From Agrobacterium tumefaciens (GTDB lineage: Bacteria > Pseudomonadota > Alphaproteobacteria > Rhizobiales > Rhizobiaceae): a stretch of 64,000 bases of DNA. This document shows, one piece after another, positions 46,915-56,567 of this stretch. Position 1 is the first letter of the stretch, and each line of letters opens with the position of its first letter. Under the pieces are notes generated by a model. It did not search any database. It worked only from the letters and a program-made list of their open reading frames with translations, and was not told the DNA's origin. Position numbers and translations under genes: made by a program. The DNA is taken from positions 1,142,501 to 1,206,500 of the forward strand of contig CP048486.1 in NCBI GenBank assembly GCA_025560025.1, given 5' to 3'.

Positions 46915-47814
46915 CTACCCCAGCGCCACCATATAGGCCGGCAGCTGCTCCTCAAAGAATTTCGAGAAAGTGGCGATGCGGGGTGGCAGGGCCTGATAGG
47001 GCGGGTAATAGAGCGTCAACCAGAGTTCCGGCGGCGCCCAGCCGGGCAGGACATGAATGAGTCGGCCGCTGCGAATATGTTCGGCGATGTGAAATCCCGG
47101 CAGCATCGCCACGCCTGCGCCATCCGCCGCCATGTCAGCCAGCACCTCGCCATTATTGGCGCTGAATGCGCGACCGGCCGCGATGGTAATGCTCGATCCG
47201 CCGTCCGAGAGTGCCCAGTTCTCCCGCCGGCTTTCGCCGCTATAGGCAAGGCAATCGTCAGGGGTCAGTTCGCTTGGATGTTCCATCTGCGTAAAACGGC
47301 TGCCCGGTGCCGCCACCAATATTCTCGGCACGGCCCTGATCTTGCGCCAGATGGTGAATTTGTCCGATGGGGCCGACGAGATGCGGATTGCGAGATCGTA
47401 GTCGTCGTCAACGATGTTGACGAGGCCGTCCGAGAGGGAAATCTCGAAGCACATTTTCGGATAGAGTTCACGGAAGCCGGACAGGATTGGCGGCAGCACC
47501 GTCTTGCCGAGCCAAGTCGGTGCGCTGATCCGCAACCGCCCTTCGTCGGCCTTATGGGCATTGCGGACATCGCGCCGTGCATTCTCGAGCGCCTCGACCG
47601 CCGGCTGAATCTGCGCGGCAAAGACAGCGCCATCCGTCGTCAACGACACCTGACGGGTCGTGCGGACAAATAGTTGCACACCCAGATCATCTTCAAGCGC
47701 GGCAATCGCACGGGTGACGGCGGCGGCCGTCATGCCCAGTTCGCGGGCGACCTGCGCGAAGTTGCGCTTTTCGGCCGCCATCAAAAACGTTTTGAGAGCT
47801 TTGTGATCGTTCAT
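46915..47814 (-). CDS. LysR-family transcriptional regulator
   Basis: 299 residues. HTH ~5-62 (FLMAAEKRNFAQVARELGMT then AAVTRAIAALEDDLGVQLFV) plus effector domain. Divergent from the ring-cleaving dioxygenase gene at 47931; two near-identical ATTGCAAT palindromes lie between them. It probably senses a quinone or phenolic and controls the plus-strand genes 47931-54267. Confidence 0.88.
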   Translation of the reverse strand: MNDHKALKTFLMAAEKRNFAQVARELGMTAAAVTRAIAALEDDLGVQLFVRTTRQVSLTTDGAVFAAQIQPAVEALENARRDVRNAHKADEGRLRISAPTWLGKTVLPPILSGFRELYPKMCFEISLSDGLVNIVDDDYDLAIRISSAPSDKFTIWRKIRAVPRILVAAPGSRFTQMEHPSELTPDDCLAYSGESRRENWALSDGGSSITIAAGRAFSANNGEVLADMAADGAGVAMLPGFHIAEHIRSGRLIHVLPGWAPPELWLTLYYPPYQALPPRIATFSKFFEEQLPAYMVALG

Positions 47815-47828
47815 TTCATTATTTCAAA

Positions 47829-47861
47829 AATTGCAATTCATTCGAGAGAAATATTGCAATT
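47829..47861. promoter_or_regulatory. Paired ATTGCAAT palindromes, likely LysR operator
   Basis: AATTGCAATT (47829-47838) and TATTGCAATT (47852-47861) are two 8-bp palindromes with centres 23 bp apart, with a partial third copy ATGCAAT at 47867. They lie 15 bp upstream of the LysR start, between it and the dioxygenase gene. Confidence 0.5.
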
Positions 47862-47930
47862 CCGCGATGCAATCAAGCGGGTTACATCTTTGTCATCGAA
47901 ACGGACACACCAGCAAGAAAGGCTCCGGCC

Positions 47931-48863
47931 ATGATCAAGGATATCAAGGGTCTGCACCACGTCACTTCCATGGCGTCGGATGCCAGGCAGAACAACAGAT
48001 TTTTCACCGAAACGCTCGGGCTTCGCCGGGTGAAGAAGACCGTCAACTTCGACGAGCCCAGTGTTTATCACCTCTATTACGGGGATGAAAATGGAACGCC
48101 CGGCACGGTCATGACCTATTTTCCCTTTGCCAACATGATGGCCGGTCGTCCCGGCGTCGGCGAAGTGGGCGAGACCCAGTTCTCCATTCCGAAGGGTTCG
48201 CTGGGCTTTTGGAAAGAGCGTCTCAGTGCCAAGGGTGCCACCGGCATTCAGGCCGACACGGTCTTTGGCGCCAATCGCCTGCGCTTCACCGGTCCCGATG
48301 GCGATGGCCTTGCACTCATCGAAACAGCTGATGATGCTCGTGCCGCCTGGCTGGCTGAGGGTATTTCCGAAGACAACGCCATACGCGGCTTCACCGGCGC
48401 GCGCTTCAATCTTAACGACACGGCCGCGACTGAGGAACTTCTTCACTTCATGGGATATGAACGGGCAGAAGTCGAAGGCAATGTGACGCGCTTCATCGTT
48501 CCCGGGGGCAACGGGGCCGATACGATCGATCTCGCAACCCTGCCAAAGACGCCCTTTGCCCGTCCGGGAGCAGGCTCTGTCCACCATATCGCCTTCGCAG
48601 TCGAAAACCGCGAAAAGCAGCTCGAAGTGCGCAAGGCGCTGATGGATACCGGCTATCAGGTTACCCCTGTTATCGACCGTGATTATTTCTGGGCGATCTA
48701 TTTCCGCACACCGGGCGGCATCCTGTTCGAGATCGCCACCAACGAACCCGGCTTCGACCGGGACGAGGATACGGCGCATCTCGGCGAAGCACTCAAGCTG
48801 CCGAACCGCTATGAGCCGTTCCGCAATCAGATCGAGGCAAATCTCGCTCCTCTCGCTGCATAA
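47931..48863 (+). CDS. Ring-cleaving dioxygenase (VOC family)
   Basis: 310 residues, two glyoxalase/VOC modules (~3-135 and ~150-290). Metal ligands expected of the family: His in GLHHVTSMAS, His in SVHHIAFAV and Glu in ILFEIATNEPGF. Similar proteins (MhqO/LinE-like) open hydroquinones or catechols and take part in quinone detoxification. Divergent from its likely LysR regulator. Confidence 0.87.
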   Translation: MIKDIKGLHHVTSMASDARQNNRFFTETLGLRRVKKTVNFDEPSVYHLYYGDENGTPGTVMTYFPFANMMAGRPGVGEVGETQFSIPKGSLGFWKERLSAKGATGIQADTVFGANRLRFTGPDGDGLALIETADDARAAWLAEGISEDNAIRGFTGARFNLNDTAATEELLHFMGYERAEVEGNVTRFIVPGGNGADTIDLATLPKTPFARPGAGSVHHIAFAVENREKQLEVRKALMDTGYQVTPVIDRDYFWAIYFRTPGGILFEIATNEPGFDRDEDTAHLGEALKLPNRYEPFRNQIEANLAPLAA

Positions 48864-49005
48864 ACCGGGCGTGTAATCCACACCCACTGATCGATACTTC
48901 CGCGCCTTTTCAAGACGGCTGCCCGTGCCGGGCAGCCGATTGGCGAAGCCTTGTCAATTTCCACCGCCGCAGATCGGCAATCACCACCAGAACGGAGAAA
49001 CGAAA

Positions 49006-49698
49006 ATGTCCAAGCTCGAAGTCCTGACCCCCGCCAACAGCCAGCTCATCTTCATCGACCAGCAGCCGCAGATGGCTTTCGGTGTGCAGTCGATCGACCG
49101 CCAGACCCTGAAGAACAATGTCGTCGGCCTCGCCAAGGCGGCAAAGATTTTCAATATCCCGACGACCATCACCACGGTCGAAACGGAAAGCTTCTCCGGC
49201 AACACCTTCCCGGAACTGCTCGCGGTCTTCCCAGAGAACGATATCCTCGAACGCACTTCGATGAATTCCTGGGATGACCAGAATGTCCGCGATGCGCTGG
49301 CGAAGAATGCGGCGGCCGGCCGCAAGAAGATCGTCGTCTCCGGTCTCTGGACGGAAGTGTGCAACACCACCTTTGCGCTCTCCGCGCTCCACGATGTCGC
49401 AGATTACGAGATTTACATGGTGGCGGACGCCTCCGGCGGCACCTCCGTCGATGCGCACAAATATGCCATGGACCGCATGGTGCAGGCCGGCATCATTCCC
49501 GTCACCTGGCAGCAGGTGCTGCTGGAATGGCAGCGCGACTGGGCACGCAAGGAAACCTATGACGCCGTCACCTCGCTGGTGAAGGAACATTCCGGCGCTT
49601 ACGGCATGGGCATCGACTATGCCGTCACCCATGTCCATGGCGGCGAAGAGCGCGTCAAGCACGGCAAGCGCATCGGCCCCAACCCGGCCAAGAAATAA
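49006..49698 (+). CDS. Isochorismatase-fold hydrolase (YcaC-like)
   Basis: 230 residues from ATG 49006 (MSKLEVLTP), preceded by GGAG. Cysteine hydrolase of the isochorismatase superfamily, YcaC subgroup: catalytic Asp in FIDQQPQMAF, and the nucleophile Cys in VVSGLWTEVCNTTF. Substrate unknown; members act on small amides or N-carbamoyl compounds. It precedes a XapX gene and an amidohydrolase gene in the same direction. Confidence 0.88.
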   Translation: MSKLEVLTPANSQLIFIDQQPQMAFGVQSIDRQTLKNNVVGLAKAAKIFNIPTTITTVETESFSGNTFPELLAVFPENDILERTSMNSWDDQNVRDALAKNAAAGRKKIVVSGLWTEVCNTTFALSALHDVADYEIYMVADASGGTSVDAHKYAMDRMVQAGIIPVTWQQVLLEWQRDWARKETYDAVTSLVKEHSGAYGMGIDYAVTHVHGGEERVKHGKRIGPNPAKK

Positions 49699-49770
49699 GC
49701 TTTCAACCGCGCCGCGCCGGCAGGATCGCCATCCAGCCCGGTGCGGCTTTCACCCATCGAGGAGGTTCCC

Positions 49771-50061
49771 ATGAAAGTCTATCTTCTGTCCCTTGGCGCC
49801 GGCCTGCTGGTCGGCATCGTTTACAGCCTGCTTAACGTGCGTTCTCCCGCACCGCCCGTCATCGCTCTCGTCGGCCTGCTCGGCATCCTGGTTGGAGAGC
49901 AGATCATTCCCTTTGCGAAGACGATTGCCGGCAAGGAACCGGCCGTCGTTTCATGGATCAACCAGATCAAGCCGCACATGTTCGGCCATATGCCGAAGGG
50001 TGGCGCTGAAACAACTGGCCTTGCCGAGATCAAGCAGCCGACCGAGCGGGAGAGAAGCTGA
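49771..50061 (+). CDS. XapX (DUF1427) domain membrane protein
   Basis: 96 residues from ATG 49771, after GGAGG. Two hydrophobic helices (~3-20 and ~32-50) joined by the XapX-type loop LNVRSPAPPVIALVGLLGIL; the tail is hydrophilic. Function unknown; XapX proteins often sit next to hydrolase genes. One-base overlap (TGATG) with the amidohydrolase gene. Confidence 0.85.
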   Translation: MKVYLLSLGAGLLVGIVYSLLNVRSPAPPVIALVGLLGILVGEQIIPFAKTIAGKEPAVVSWINQIKPHMFGHMPKGGAETTGLAEIKQPTERERS

Positions 50062-52043
50062 TGCCGACACGACGCACCTTTCTTGGCGCGGCCTCGAGCC
50101 TTGCCTTTCCGAATCTGTTTTCACCGGCTAAGGCCGCTGATCCCACCAAGACCGGAGGTTCTTCCATGCATCCAGATACGATCCTTCACAATGGCCGCTT
50201 CACGACGCTCGACCGCGGCAATCCGAATGCAACGGCAGTCGCCATCAAGGACGGCCTGTTTCTGGAGGTAGGAAGCGACGCCGAGGTCATGGCCCTTGCC
50301 GGGCCGGATACGAAGATCATCGATCTGAAGGGCAAGCGGGTGCTGCCCGGCCTGATCGACAACCACACCCACGTCGTTCGCGGCGGCCTGAACTTCAACA
50401 TAGAACTGCGCTGGGACGGCGTGCGCTCGCTCGCCGATGCCATGGACATGCTGAAGCGTCAGGTGGCGATCACCCCGGCGCCGCAGTGGGTACGGGTCGT
50501 GGGCGGCTTCACCGAACATCAATTCGTCGAAAAGCGCCTGCCGACCATCGAGGAAATCAATGCGGTAGCACCGGATACGCCGGTCTTCCTGTTGCATCTT
50601 TACGACCGGGCGCTGCTGAATGGCGCAGCCCTTCGGGCCGTCGGCTACACGAAGGACACGCCGAACCCGCCCGGCGGCGAGATTACCCGCGATGCCAACG
50701 GCAATCCGACCGGCCTGCTGCTGGCCAAGCCGAATGCCGGCATCCTCTATTCGACGCTCGCCAAGGGGCCGAAGCTGCCGCTCGATTATCAGGTCAATTC
50801 CACCCGCCACTTCATGCGCGAGCTGAACCGGCTGGGTGTGACCGGCGTGATCGATGCTGGCGGCGGCTTCCAGAATTATCCTGACGATTACGAGGTGATC
50901 CAGAAACTGTCGGATGAGAACCAGATGACAGTTCGGCTGGCCTACAACCTCTTCACGCAGAAGCCGAAACAGGAGAAGGAGGATTTCCTCAACTGGACGT
51001 CATCGGTCAAATACAAGCAGGGCAACGACTATTTCCGGCACAATGGCGCAGGCGAAATGCTGGTCTTTTCCGCTGCCGATTTCGAGGATTTCCGCCAGCC
51101 GCGCCCGGACATGCCGCCGGAAATGGAAGGCGAGCTCGAAGACGTCGTCCGGATTCTGGCGGAAAACCGCTGGCCCTGGCGTCTGCACGCCACCTATGAC
51201 GAGACGATTTCGCGGGCGCTGGATGTCTTCGAAAAGGTCAACCGGGATATTCCGCTCGAAGGCTTGAACTGGTTCTTCGACCATGCCGAAACCATCTCCG
51301 ACCGCTCCATCGACCGTATCGCAGCCCTTGGCGGCGGCATCGCAACCCAGCACCGCATGGCCTATCAGGGCGAATATTTCGTCGAGCGTTATGGTCAGGG
51401 CGTGGCGGAAGCCACACCGCCGATTGCGCGGATGCTGGAAAAGGGCGTGAACGTTTCGGCCGGCACGGATGCAACGCGCGTTGCCTCCTATAATCCGTGG
51501 GTGTCGCTGTTCTGGATGGTGACGGGCAAGACGGTGGGCGGCATGCAGCTTTATCCGCGCGCCAATTGCCTCGACCGTGAGACGGCGCTGCGCATGTGGA
51601 CCGAAAAAGTCACCTGGTTCTCGAACGAGGAAGGCAAGAAGGGCCGCATCGAAAAAGGCCAGTTTGCGGATCTCGTGGTGCCGGACAAGGATTATTTCTC
51701 CTGCGCGGAAGATGAGATTTCCTTCCTCACCTCGGAACTGACCATGGTGGGCGGCAAGGTCGTTTATGGCGCCGGTGATTTCAGGACGCTGGATGAAAGC
51801 AATATTCCGCCGGCGATGCCCGACTGGTCGCCTGTGCGAACCTTCGGCGGTTATGCCGCCTGGGGTGAGCCGCAGGGTGCTGGAAAGAACTCGCTCAGAC
51901 GGGCTGCTATCTCCTCCTGCGGCTGCGCCAATGATTGCGGCGTTCACGGCCATGACCATGCCGGAGCCTGGACGTCGAAATTGCCGATTGCCGATCTGAA
52001 GGGCTTCTTCGGAGCGCTGGGCTGCTCCTGCTGGGCAGTCTGA
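50061..52043 (+). CDS. YtcJ-like amidohydrolase, Tat-exported, Cys-rich tail
   Basis: 660 residues. Twin-arginine signal MPTRRTFLGAASSLAF, so likely periplasmic. Amidohydrolase_3 metallo-barrel with the metal motif DNHTHVVRGG and the late GTDATRVASYNPW block. The C-terminus has two Cys clusters, SSCGCANDCGVHGHDHAG and a final GCSCWAV, with His residues, which may bind metal. Substrate unknown. Translationally coupled to xapX; with the isochorismatase-fold enzyme it may break down a cyclic amide. Confidence 0.85.
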   Translation: MPTRRTFLGAASSLAFPNLFSPAKAADPTKTGGSSMHPDTILHNGRFTTLDRGNPNATAVAIKDGLFLEVGSDAEVMALAGPDTKIIDLKGKRVLPGLIDNHTHVVRGGLNFNIELRWDGVRSLADAMDMLKRQVAITPAPQWVRVVGGFTEHQFVEKRLPTIEEINAVAPDTPVFLLHLYDRALLNGAALRAVGYTKDTPNPPGGEITRDANGNPTGLLLAKPNAGILYSTLAKGPKLPLDYQVNSTRHFMRELNRLGVTGVIDAGGGFQNYPDDYEVIQKLSDENQMTVRLAYNLFTQKPKQEKEDFLNWTSSVKYKQGNDYFRHNGAGEMLVFSAADFEDFRQPRPDMPPEMEGELEDVVRILAENRWPWRLHATYDETISRALDVFEKVNRDIPLEGLNWFFDHAETISDRSIDRIAALGGGIATQHRMAYQGEYFVERYGQGVAEATPPIARMLEKGVNVSAGTDATRVASYNPWVSLFWMVTGKTVGGMQLYPRANCLDRETALRMWTEKVTWFSNEEGKKGRIEKGQFADLVVPDKDYFSCAEDEISFLTSELTMVGGKVVYGAGDFRTLDESNIPPAMPDWSPVRTFGGYAAWGEPQGAGKNSLRRAAISSCGCANDCGVHGHDHAGAWTSKLPIADLKGFFGALGCSCWAV

Positions 52044-52231
52044 GCCCGGCCAGCGGAAAAATCCACCGGGCAGCGGATCGCCGCTGCCCGGCCTGCTCAA
52101 GAATATTGCGAAATACGCAATTATATAGAAACTATTGATGCAATTGTTGGCGATAATCCTTTGCGCCAATATCGCTCCATCAGATAAACGCAGCGCCGCT
52201 CGAACCGACCGGCCAGATCGCAGGAGCAAAA

Positions 52232-52672
52232 ATGACCGAGCCATCTTCAACCCTTCGCCTTCGCGGGTTTCTCGCCGATATCGTTGCCGCACCCGCCACA
52301 AAAACCTTAGCGCTTCTGGCGCTCTGCTCGGCCTATATTCAGGGGCCGCTGACCAAGATCTTCGACTTTCCCGGCGCGATTGCGGAGATGAATCATTTTG
52401 GCCTTCAGCCGGCGATCGCATTCGCTGTCGTCGTTATCCTGTTCGAGCTTACCGCCTCCGCTCTGGTGGTGTCGGGCTTCCTGCGCTGGGCCGGCGCTCT
52501 GGCGCTGGCAGGCTTCACGCTTCTGGCCACCTTCATCGCTCTCCGTTTCTGGGAAATGGCGCCCGGCATGGACCGCATGATGGCCACCAACGCCTTCTTC
52601 GAGCATCTTGGCCTTGCCGGCGCCTTCATCATCGTCGCTGCAATCGATCTCACGAAAGGAACAGGCAAATGA
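52232..52672 (+). CDS. DoxX-family membrane protein
   Basis: 146 residues with four hydrophobic segments, DoxX type (TKTLALLALCSAYIQGPLTK at the start). DoxX proteins are linked to redox and thiol stress in several bacteria; the exact role is unknown. Overlaps the MFS gene start (ATGA at 52669), so the two are co-translated. Confidence 0.83.
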   Translation: MTEPSSTLRLRGFLADIVAAPATKTLALLALCSAYIQGPLTKIFDFPGAIAEMNHFGLQPAIAFAVVVILFELTASALVVSGFLRWAGALALAGFTLLATFIALRFWEMAPGMDRMMATNAFFEHLGLAGAFIIVAAIDLTKGTGK

Positions 52673-54267
52673 GTGCCGCAAAATCCTCCGCGAGCAGCTT
52701 TGCTCCCCTTGCACAACCGGTTTTCGCGGTCCTCTGGGCGGCGACGGTGCTTGGCAATACCGGCAGCTTCATGCGCGATGTCGCCAGTTCATGGCTGATG
52801 ACCGATCTTTCGGCCTCGCCGGCGGCCGTCGCTATGGTTCAGGCGGCCGGAACCCTGCCGATCTTTCTTCTGGCGATCCCGGCCGGCGTGCTGACAGATA
52901 TTCTCGACCGCCGCAAGTTCCTGATCGCGGTCCAGCTTCTGCTGGCCTCGGTCAGCGTCACCCTCATGGTTCTTTCCCATACCGGCCTGTTGTCCGTCAG
53001 CGCGCTGATCGGGCTCACCTTCCTCGGCGGTATTGGTGCGGCGCTGATGGGGCCGACCTGGCAGGCCATCGTGCCGGAACTGGTGAAACGTGAGGATATC
53101 AAGAGCGCCGTGGCGCTGAACTCGCTGGGCATCAATATCGCCCGCTCCATCGGTCCCGCCGCCGGCGGCATCCTGCTTGCAGCTTTCGGGGCGGCATTCA
53201 CCTATGGTGCCGATGTCGCAAGCTATTTCGTGGTCATCGCCGCGCTTTTATGGTGGCCAAGGGCAAAGAACGCCAATGATGCACTGGCCGAAGGTTTCTT
53301 CGGGGCATTCCGGGCGGGCCTTCGTTACACCCGCGCCAGCCGGCCGTTGCATGTCGTCCTGCTGCGGGCCGCGATCTTCTTTGCTTTTGCCAGTGCCGTC
53401 TGGGCACTGTTGCCTCTGGTCGCCCGGCAATTGCTCGGCGGAGATGCCAGCTTTTATGGCATCCTGCTTGGCGCGGTCGGTGCCGGCGCCATCGGCGGCG
53501 CGTTGATCATGCCGAAACTGCGCGCACGTTTCGATGCTGATGGCTTGCTTCTGGGGGCGGCCCTTATCACCGCACTCGTCATGGCGGGATTGTCGCTTGC
53601 TCCGCCCAAATGGCTTGCCATCATCATCCTTCTCTTTCTTGGCGGCGCATGGATCACGGCGCTGACGACGCTGAACGGTGCTGCTCAGGCTATTCTTCCG
53701 AACTGGGTGCGCGGCCGTGGCCTCGCGGTCTATCTCACCGTCTTTAATGGCGCCATGACGGCGGGCAGCATCGGCTGGGGTGCGGTTGGCGAAGCGGTGG
53801 GCGTGCCGGGAACCCTGCTGATTGGCGCTGCTGGTTTGTTCGTCGCCGGTCTCGTCATGCATAGGCTGAAGCTGCCTGCCGGAGATGCGGATATGGTGCC
53901 TTCCAACCATTGGCCCGAGCCGCTCGTTGCAGAGCCGGTGGCCCATGACCGTGGCCCGGTTCTGATACTGATCGAATACAATGTCGAAAAGCATCACCGC
54001 AGCGCATTCCTGCATGCACTTGATGAGCTGTCCCAGGAACGTCGACGGGATGGCGCCTATGGATGGGGTGTGACCGAAGATTCCGCCGATCCGCAGAAGA
54101 TCGTCGAATGGTTCATGGTGGAATCCTGGGCCGAGCACCTGCGACAGCACAAGCGGGTCTCCAATGCCGATGCGGATCTGCAGGGCAAGGTACTCGCCTA
54201 TCACTCGGGTCTGGAAAGACCGGTCGTGCGGCACTTCCTGACGATCAATCGTCCAGGCAAAGCTTAA
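52669..54267 (+). CDS. MFS exporter with extra C-terminal domain
   Basis: 532 residues from ATG 52669; an in-frame extension back to 52135 only reads through doxX. About 11-12 membrane spans (~20-400) of the MFS_3 (enterobactin-exporter-like) group, then a ~110-residue soluble tail (from about RGPVLILIEYNVEKHHRSAF) that looks like a small antibiotic-biosynthesis-monooxygenase-like ferredoxin fold. MFS proteins with such a tail are known but uncommon. Ended by a strong terminator. Confidence 0.85.
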   Translation: MSAAKSSASSFAPLAQPVFAVLWAATVLGNTGSFMRDVASSWLMTDLSASPAAVAMVQAAGTLPIFLLAIPAGVLTDILDRRKFLIAVQLLLASVSVTLMVLSHTGLLSVSALIGLTFLGGIGAALMGPTWQAIVPELVKREDIKSAVALNSLGINIARSIGPAAGGILLAAFGAAFTYGADVASYFVVIAALLWWPRAKNANDALAEGFFGAFRAGLRYTRASRPLHVVLLRAAIFFAFASAVWALLPLVARQLLGGDASFYGILLGAVGAGAIGGALIMPKLRARFDADGLLLGAALITALVMAGLSLAPPKWLAIIILLFLGGAWITALTTLNGAAQAILPNWVRGRGLAVYLTVFNGAMTAGSIGWGAVGEAVGVPGTLLIGAAGLFVAGLVMHRLKLPAGDADMVPSNHWPEPLVAEPVAHDRGPVLILIEYNVEKHHRSAFLHALDELSQERRRDGAYGWGVTEDSADPQKIVEWFMVESWAEHLRQHKRVSNADADLQGKVLAYHSGLERPVVRHFLTINRPGKA

Positions 54268-54272
54268 ATTGG

Positions 54273-54298
54273 AAAAGGGGCCGATTGGCCCCTTTTTA
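54273..54298. terminator. Bidirectional terminator
   Basis: AAAAGGGGCC (54273-54282) and GGCCCCTTTT (54287-54296) form a stem around GATT, with T runs on both strands. It separates the convergent MFS and NUDIX genes. Confidence 0.88.
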
Positions 54299-54313
54299 TT
54301 ATCCGGGTCAGGA

Positions 54314-54910
54314 TCAGCGCAGGCCGTGCTTTTCCTGCAAAAGCCGAAGGGCAAGATGCTGGAGCAGAATAATCGTCTTTGCATCGCGGATTTCGCCACG
54401 ATCGATCATCCGCATCGCCTCGGGAAGGGCGATTTCCAGCACATCAATATCCTCTCCCTCGGCAGGGGAGCCGCCACCCGCGCCGACCTTGTGTTTTTCG
54501 GCATATTCGCCATGGAAAAAGGCCAGATATTCCGTGACCGATCCGGGGCTCATATAGATATCGAACAGATGCGTGAGTTCGGAAACCTCATAGCCGGTCT
54601 CCTCCATCAGTTCCGCACGCATGCGCGTTGCAGGCTCCGCGCCTTCCAGCAGCCCCGCCGGTGTCTCGATCAGTGATTTCAGGCCGCCGTTCAAAAGAAC
54701 CGGCAGCCGGAACTGGCGCGTCAGCAGGACATGGTCGTTCGCGGGATTATACAACAGGCATGTCGCCCCGTTGCCGCGATCATAGGCCTCCCGGGTCTGC
54801 CGCTGCCAGCTTCCGTCTCTGAGCCGGAGTTCATATTCATATTTGGTCAGCCGTCCCCAATCATCTGCCAAGACGCGTTCGGAAATCGGGCGGTAAACGC
54901 TGCTGTCCAT
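54314..54910 (-). CDS. nudK: NUDIX hydrolase, GDP-mannose pyrophosphatase-like
   Basis: 198 residues, the usual NudK length. The Nudix helix is the shortened form seen in NudK (GLLEGAEPATRMRAELMEETG), preceded by NPANDHVLLTRQFRLP. NudK splits GDP-mannose to GMP and mannose-1-phosphate. It converges with the MFS gene at a terminator and follows a PhzF gene by 27 bp. Confidence 0.85.
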   Translation of the reverse strand: MDSSVYRPISERVLADDWGRLTKYEYELRLRDGSWQRQTREAYDRGNGATCLLYNPANDHVLLTRQFRLPVLLNGGLKSLIETPAGLLEGAEPATRMRAELMEETGYEVSELTHLFDIYMSPGSVTEYLAFFHGEYAEKHKVGAGGGSPAEGEDIDVLEIALPEAMRMIDRGEIRDAKTIILLQHLALRLLQEKHGLR

Positions 54911-54937
54911 CCAGTCACCTCGTTTTCATCTGTCTTT

Positions 54938-55783
54938 TCAAAGGCCTTGCAGCCCGCCCTCGACATGTGTGTGCGTTTCGCCCCCGACCCATATCTGGCC
55001 GGCATCGTCGCGTGTCAGGTAAATGCGGCCGTTCCGGCCAAGGCGTGTGCCTTGCGCGGCGATATAGTCCTGCTTTACCACGCCCGTGGCAAACAGCCAT
55101 TGCGCCAGCGAGGCGTTGAGGCTTCCTGTGACGGGATCTTCGGCGATGGTGCCCAGATGATCGCTGAAGAAAGCGCGGACCTCAAAGGCGGTCTCGCCGC
55201 CTGTCGCATGCGGACCCACCACGCCGATATCGATATGCCGGTGCCAGCTGCGGGCTGGGTCAAGAGCAAGCACTTTTTCTGCTGAAGCAAGTCTGATCCC
55301 CAGCCAGCCGGGACCATTATCGACCCAGGCGACATCAACAATGTCGCGGGCTTCGATGCGCAGGATCTGCAATGCCTCTTCCAGTTCAGCCGGCGTTGGG
55401 GCACCGGAACGGATCAGAGGCGGGGCGGCAAAGGAAAGCCGTCCATGCTCATTCCGGATCGTGACCAGCCCCGCACCGCATTCCTGCACGATTTCCGTTT
55501 CGTTTTTTGGCGTACCCTTGGCGGAGAGCCAGGCATGGCAGCTGCCCAGTGTGGGGTGCCCGGCAAAGGGCAACTCCCTGTCCAGCGAGAATATCCTGAC
55601 CCGGTAGTCAGCCTTTGGATGCGTAGGCGGCAGCAGAAATGTGGTTTCGGAAAGATTGAACCACCGTGTCAGTCGCTGCATGTCATCCGTCGTCAAATTG
55701 TCGGCGCCGGTGACGACCGCCAGCGGATTGCCGGAAAGCGGACCGGCGCTGAACACATCGATCATATGGAGTGTAAAGGTCAT
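54938..55783 (-). CDS. PhzF-family isomerase
   Basis: 281 residues, two-lobed diaminopimelate-epimerase fold of PhzF proteins. Family blocks: IDVFSAGPLSGNPLAVV, the catalytic Glu in LSETTFLLPP, LPFAGHPTLGS and EDPVTGSLNASLAQW. No phenazine genes are near, so this is one of the common orphan PhzF isomerases of unknown substrate. Just upstream of nudK on the same strand. Confidence 0.9.
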   Translation of the reverse strand: MTFTLHMIDVFSAGPLSGNPLAVVTGADNLTTDDMQRLTRWFNLSETTFLLPPTHPKADYRVRIFSLDRELPFAGHPTLGSCHAWLSAKGTPKNETEIVQECGAGLVTIRNEHGRLSFAAPPLIRSGAPTPAELEEALQILRIEARDIVDVAWVDNGPGWLGIRLASAEKVLALDPARSWHRHIDIGVVGPHATGGETAFEVRAFFSDHLGTIAEDPVTGSLNASLAQWLFATGVVKQDYIAAQGTRLGRNGRIYLTRDDAGQIWVGGETHTHVEGGLQGL

Positions 55784-55840
55784 AACATCGCTCTTTCAGT
55801 TTGAATCAATGGGTGGTGGTCGTGCGGAGGGTTGGGGCGT

Positions 55841-56470
55841 TCAGCCCTGCCAGACAAGCAGTTTAATGCCAGCAATGGCAAACACGGCAGAAAGCACGGA
55901 TTCGATCCAGCGCCGCAATCTGGTGTAGAGCGCAACCATCGAGGCCGTAGAAAAGAGCAGGGCATAGCCGCCGAATACGATGATACCGAGGATTGCGCAG
56001 CCGCCAATGATTGCCGGCAGCATGCCGGCTGACCCTTCCGCGCGAAACCCGAGCGACATGATCGCTATCCAGGAGAGGATGGCCTTGGGGTTTCCGATAT
56101 GCATGAGAAGGCCCTGCCGGTAGAGCGCCCGATAGCGCGGCCCTGCACGCCCGGCATTGGTGCCTGCGATGTCGTGGGCCGGCTTCAGGGCCGATCTGCC
56201 GGCGCGCAAGGCGAGATACAGCAGATAGAAGCCGCCGACGATCTTGATGACGAAAAGCGCCTGGGCATAGGTGGTGAGCACGGCGGACAGGCCGGTCGCG
56301 GTAAGGATCGCCCAGAAGAGCGAGCCGGTGATAACGCCTGCGGCCAGGACGAGCGCTGGCAAGCGGCCGTCACGCATCGCCGTCGCCATGATCGCCATGT
56401 TGCTCGGCCCCGGGCTCGCGGTGGCGATGAGATAGGTGCCATAGACGAGGGCGAGCTGACTGGCGATCAT
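55841..56470 (-). CDS. LysE/RhtB-family exporter
   Basis: 209 residues from ATG 56470, with GGAG upstream; a TTG six codons earlier is less likely. About six membrane spans and the family start ATASPGPSNMAIMATAM. LysE/RhtB proteins export amino acids or their analogues. Divergent from a MocR-type regulator with a three-part operator between them. Confidence 0.88.
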   Translation of the reverse strand: MIASQLALVYGTYLIATASPGPSNMAIMATAMRDGRLPALVLAAGVITGSLFWAILTATGLSAVLTTYAQALFVIKIVGGFYLLYLALRAGRSALKPAHDIAGTNAGRAGPRYRALYRQGLLMHIGNPKAILSWIAIMSLGFRAEGSAGMLPAIIGGCAILGIIVFGGYALLFSTASMVALYTRLRRWIESVLSAVFAIAGIKLLVWQG

Positions 56471-56567
56471 TCGGACGTTCTCCGGCAATCAAAGGGCGTC
56501 CCCCGGCAAGAGCGGGAGGTCGTCGCGTTGAACGATGTGGGTTTCACGAAGCGACGTCATAGCCTAT

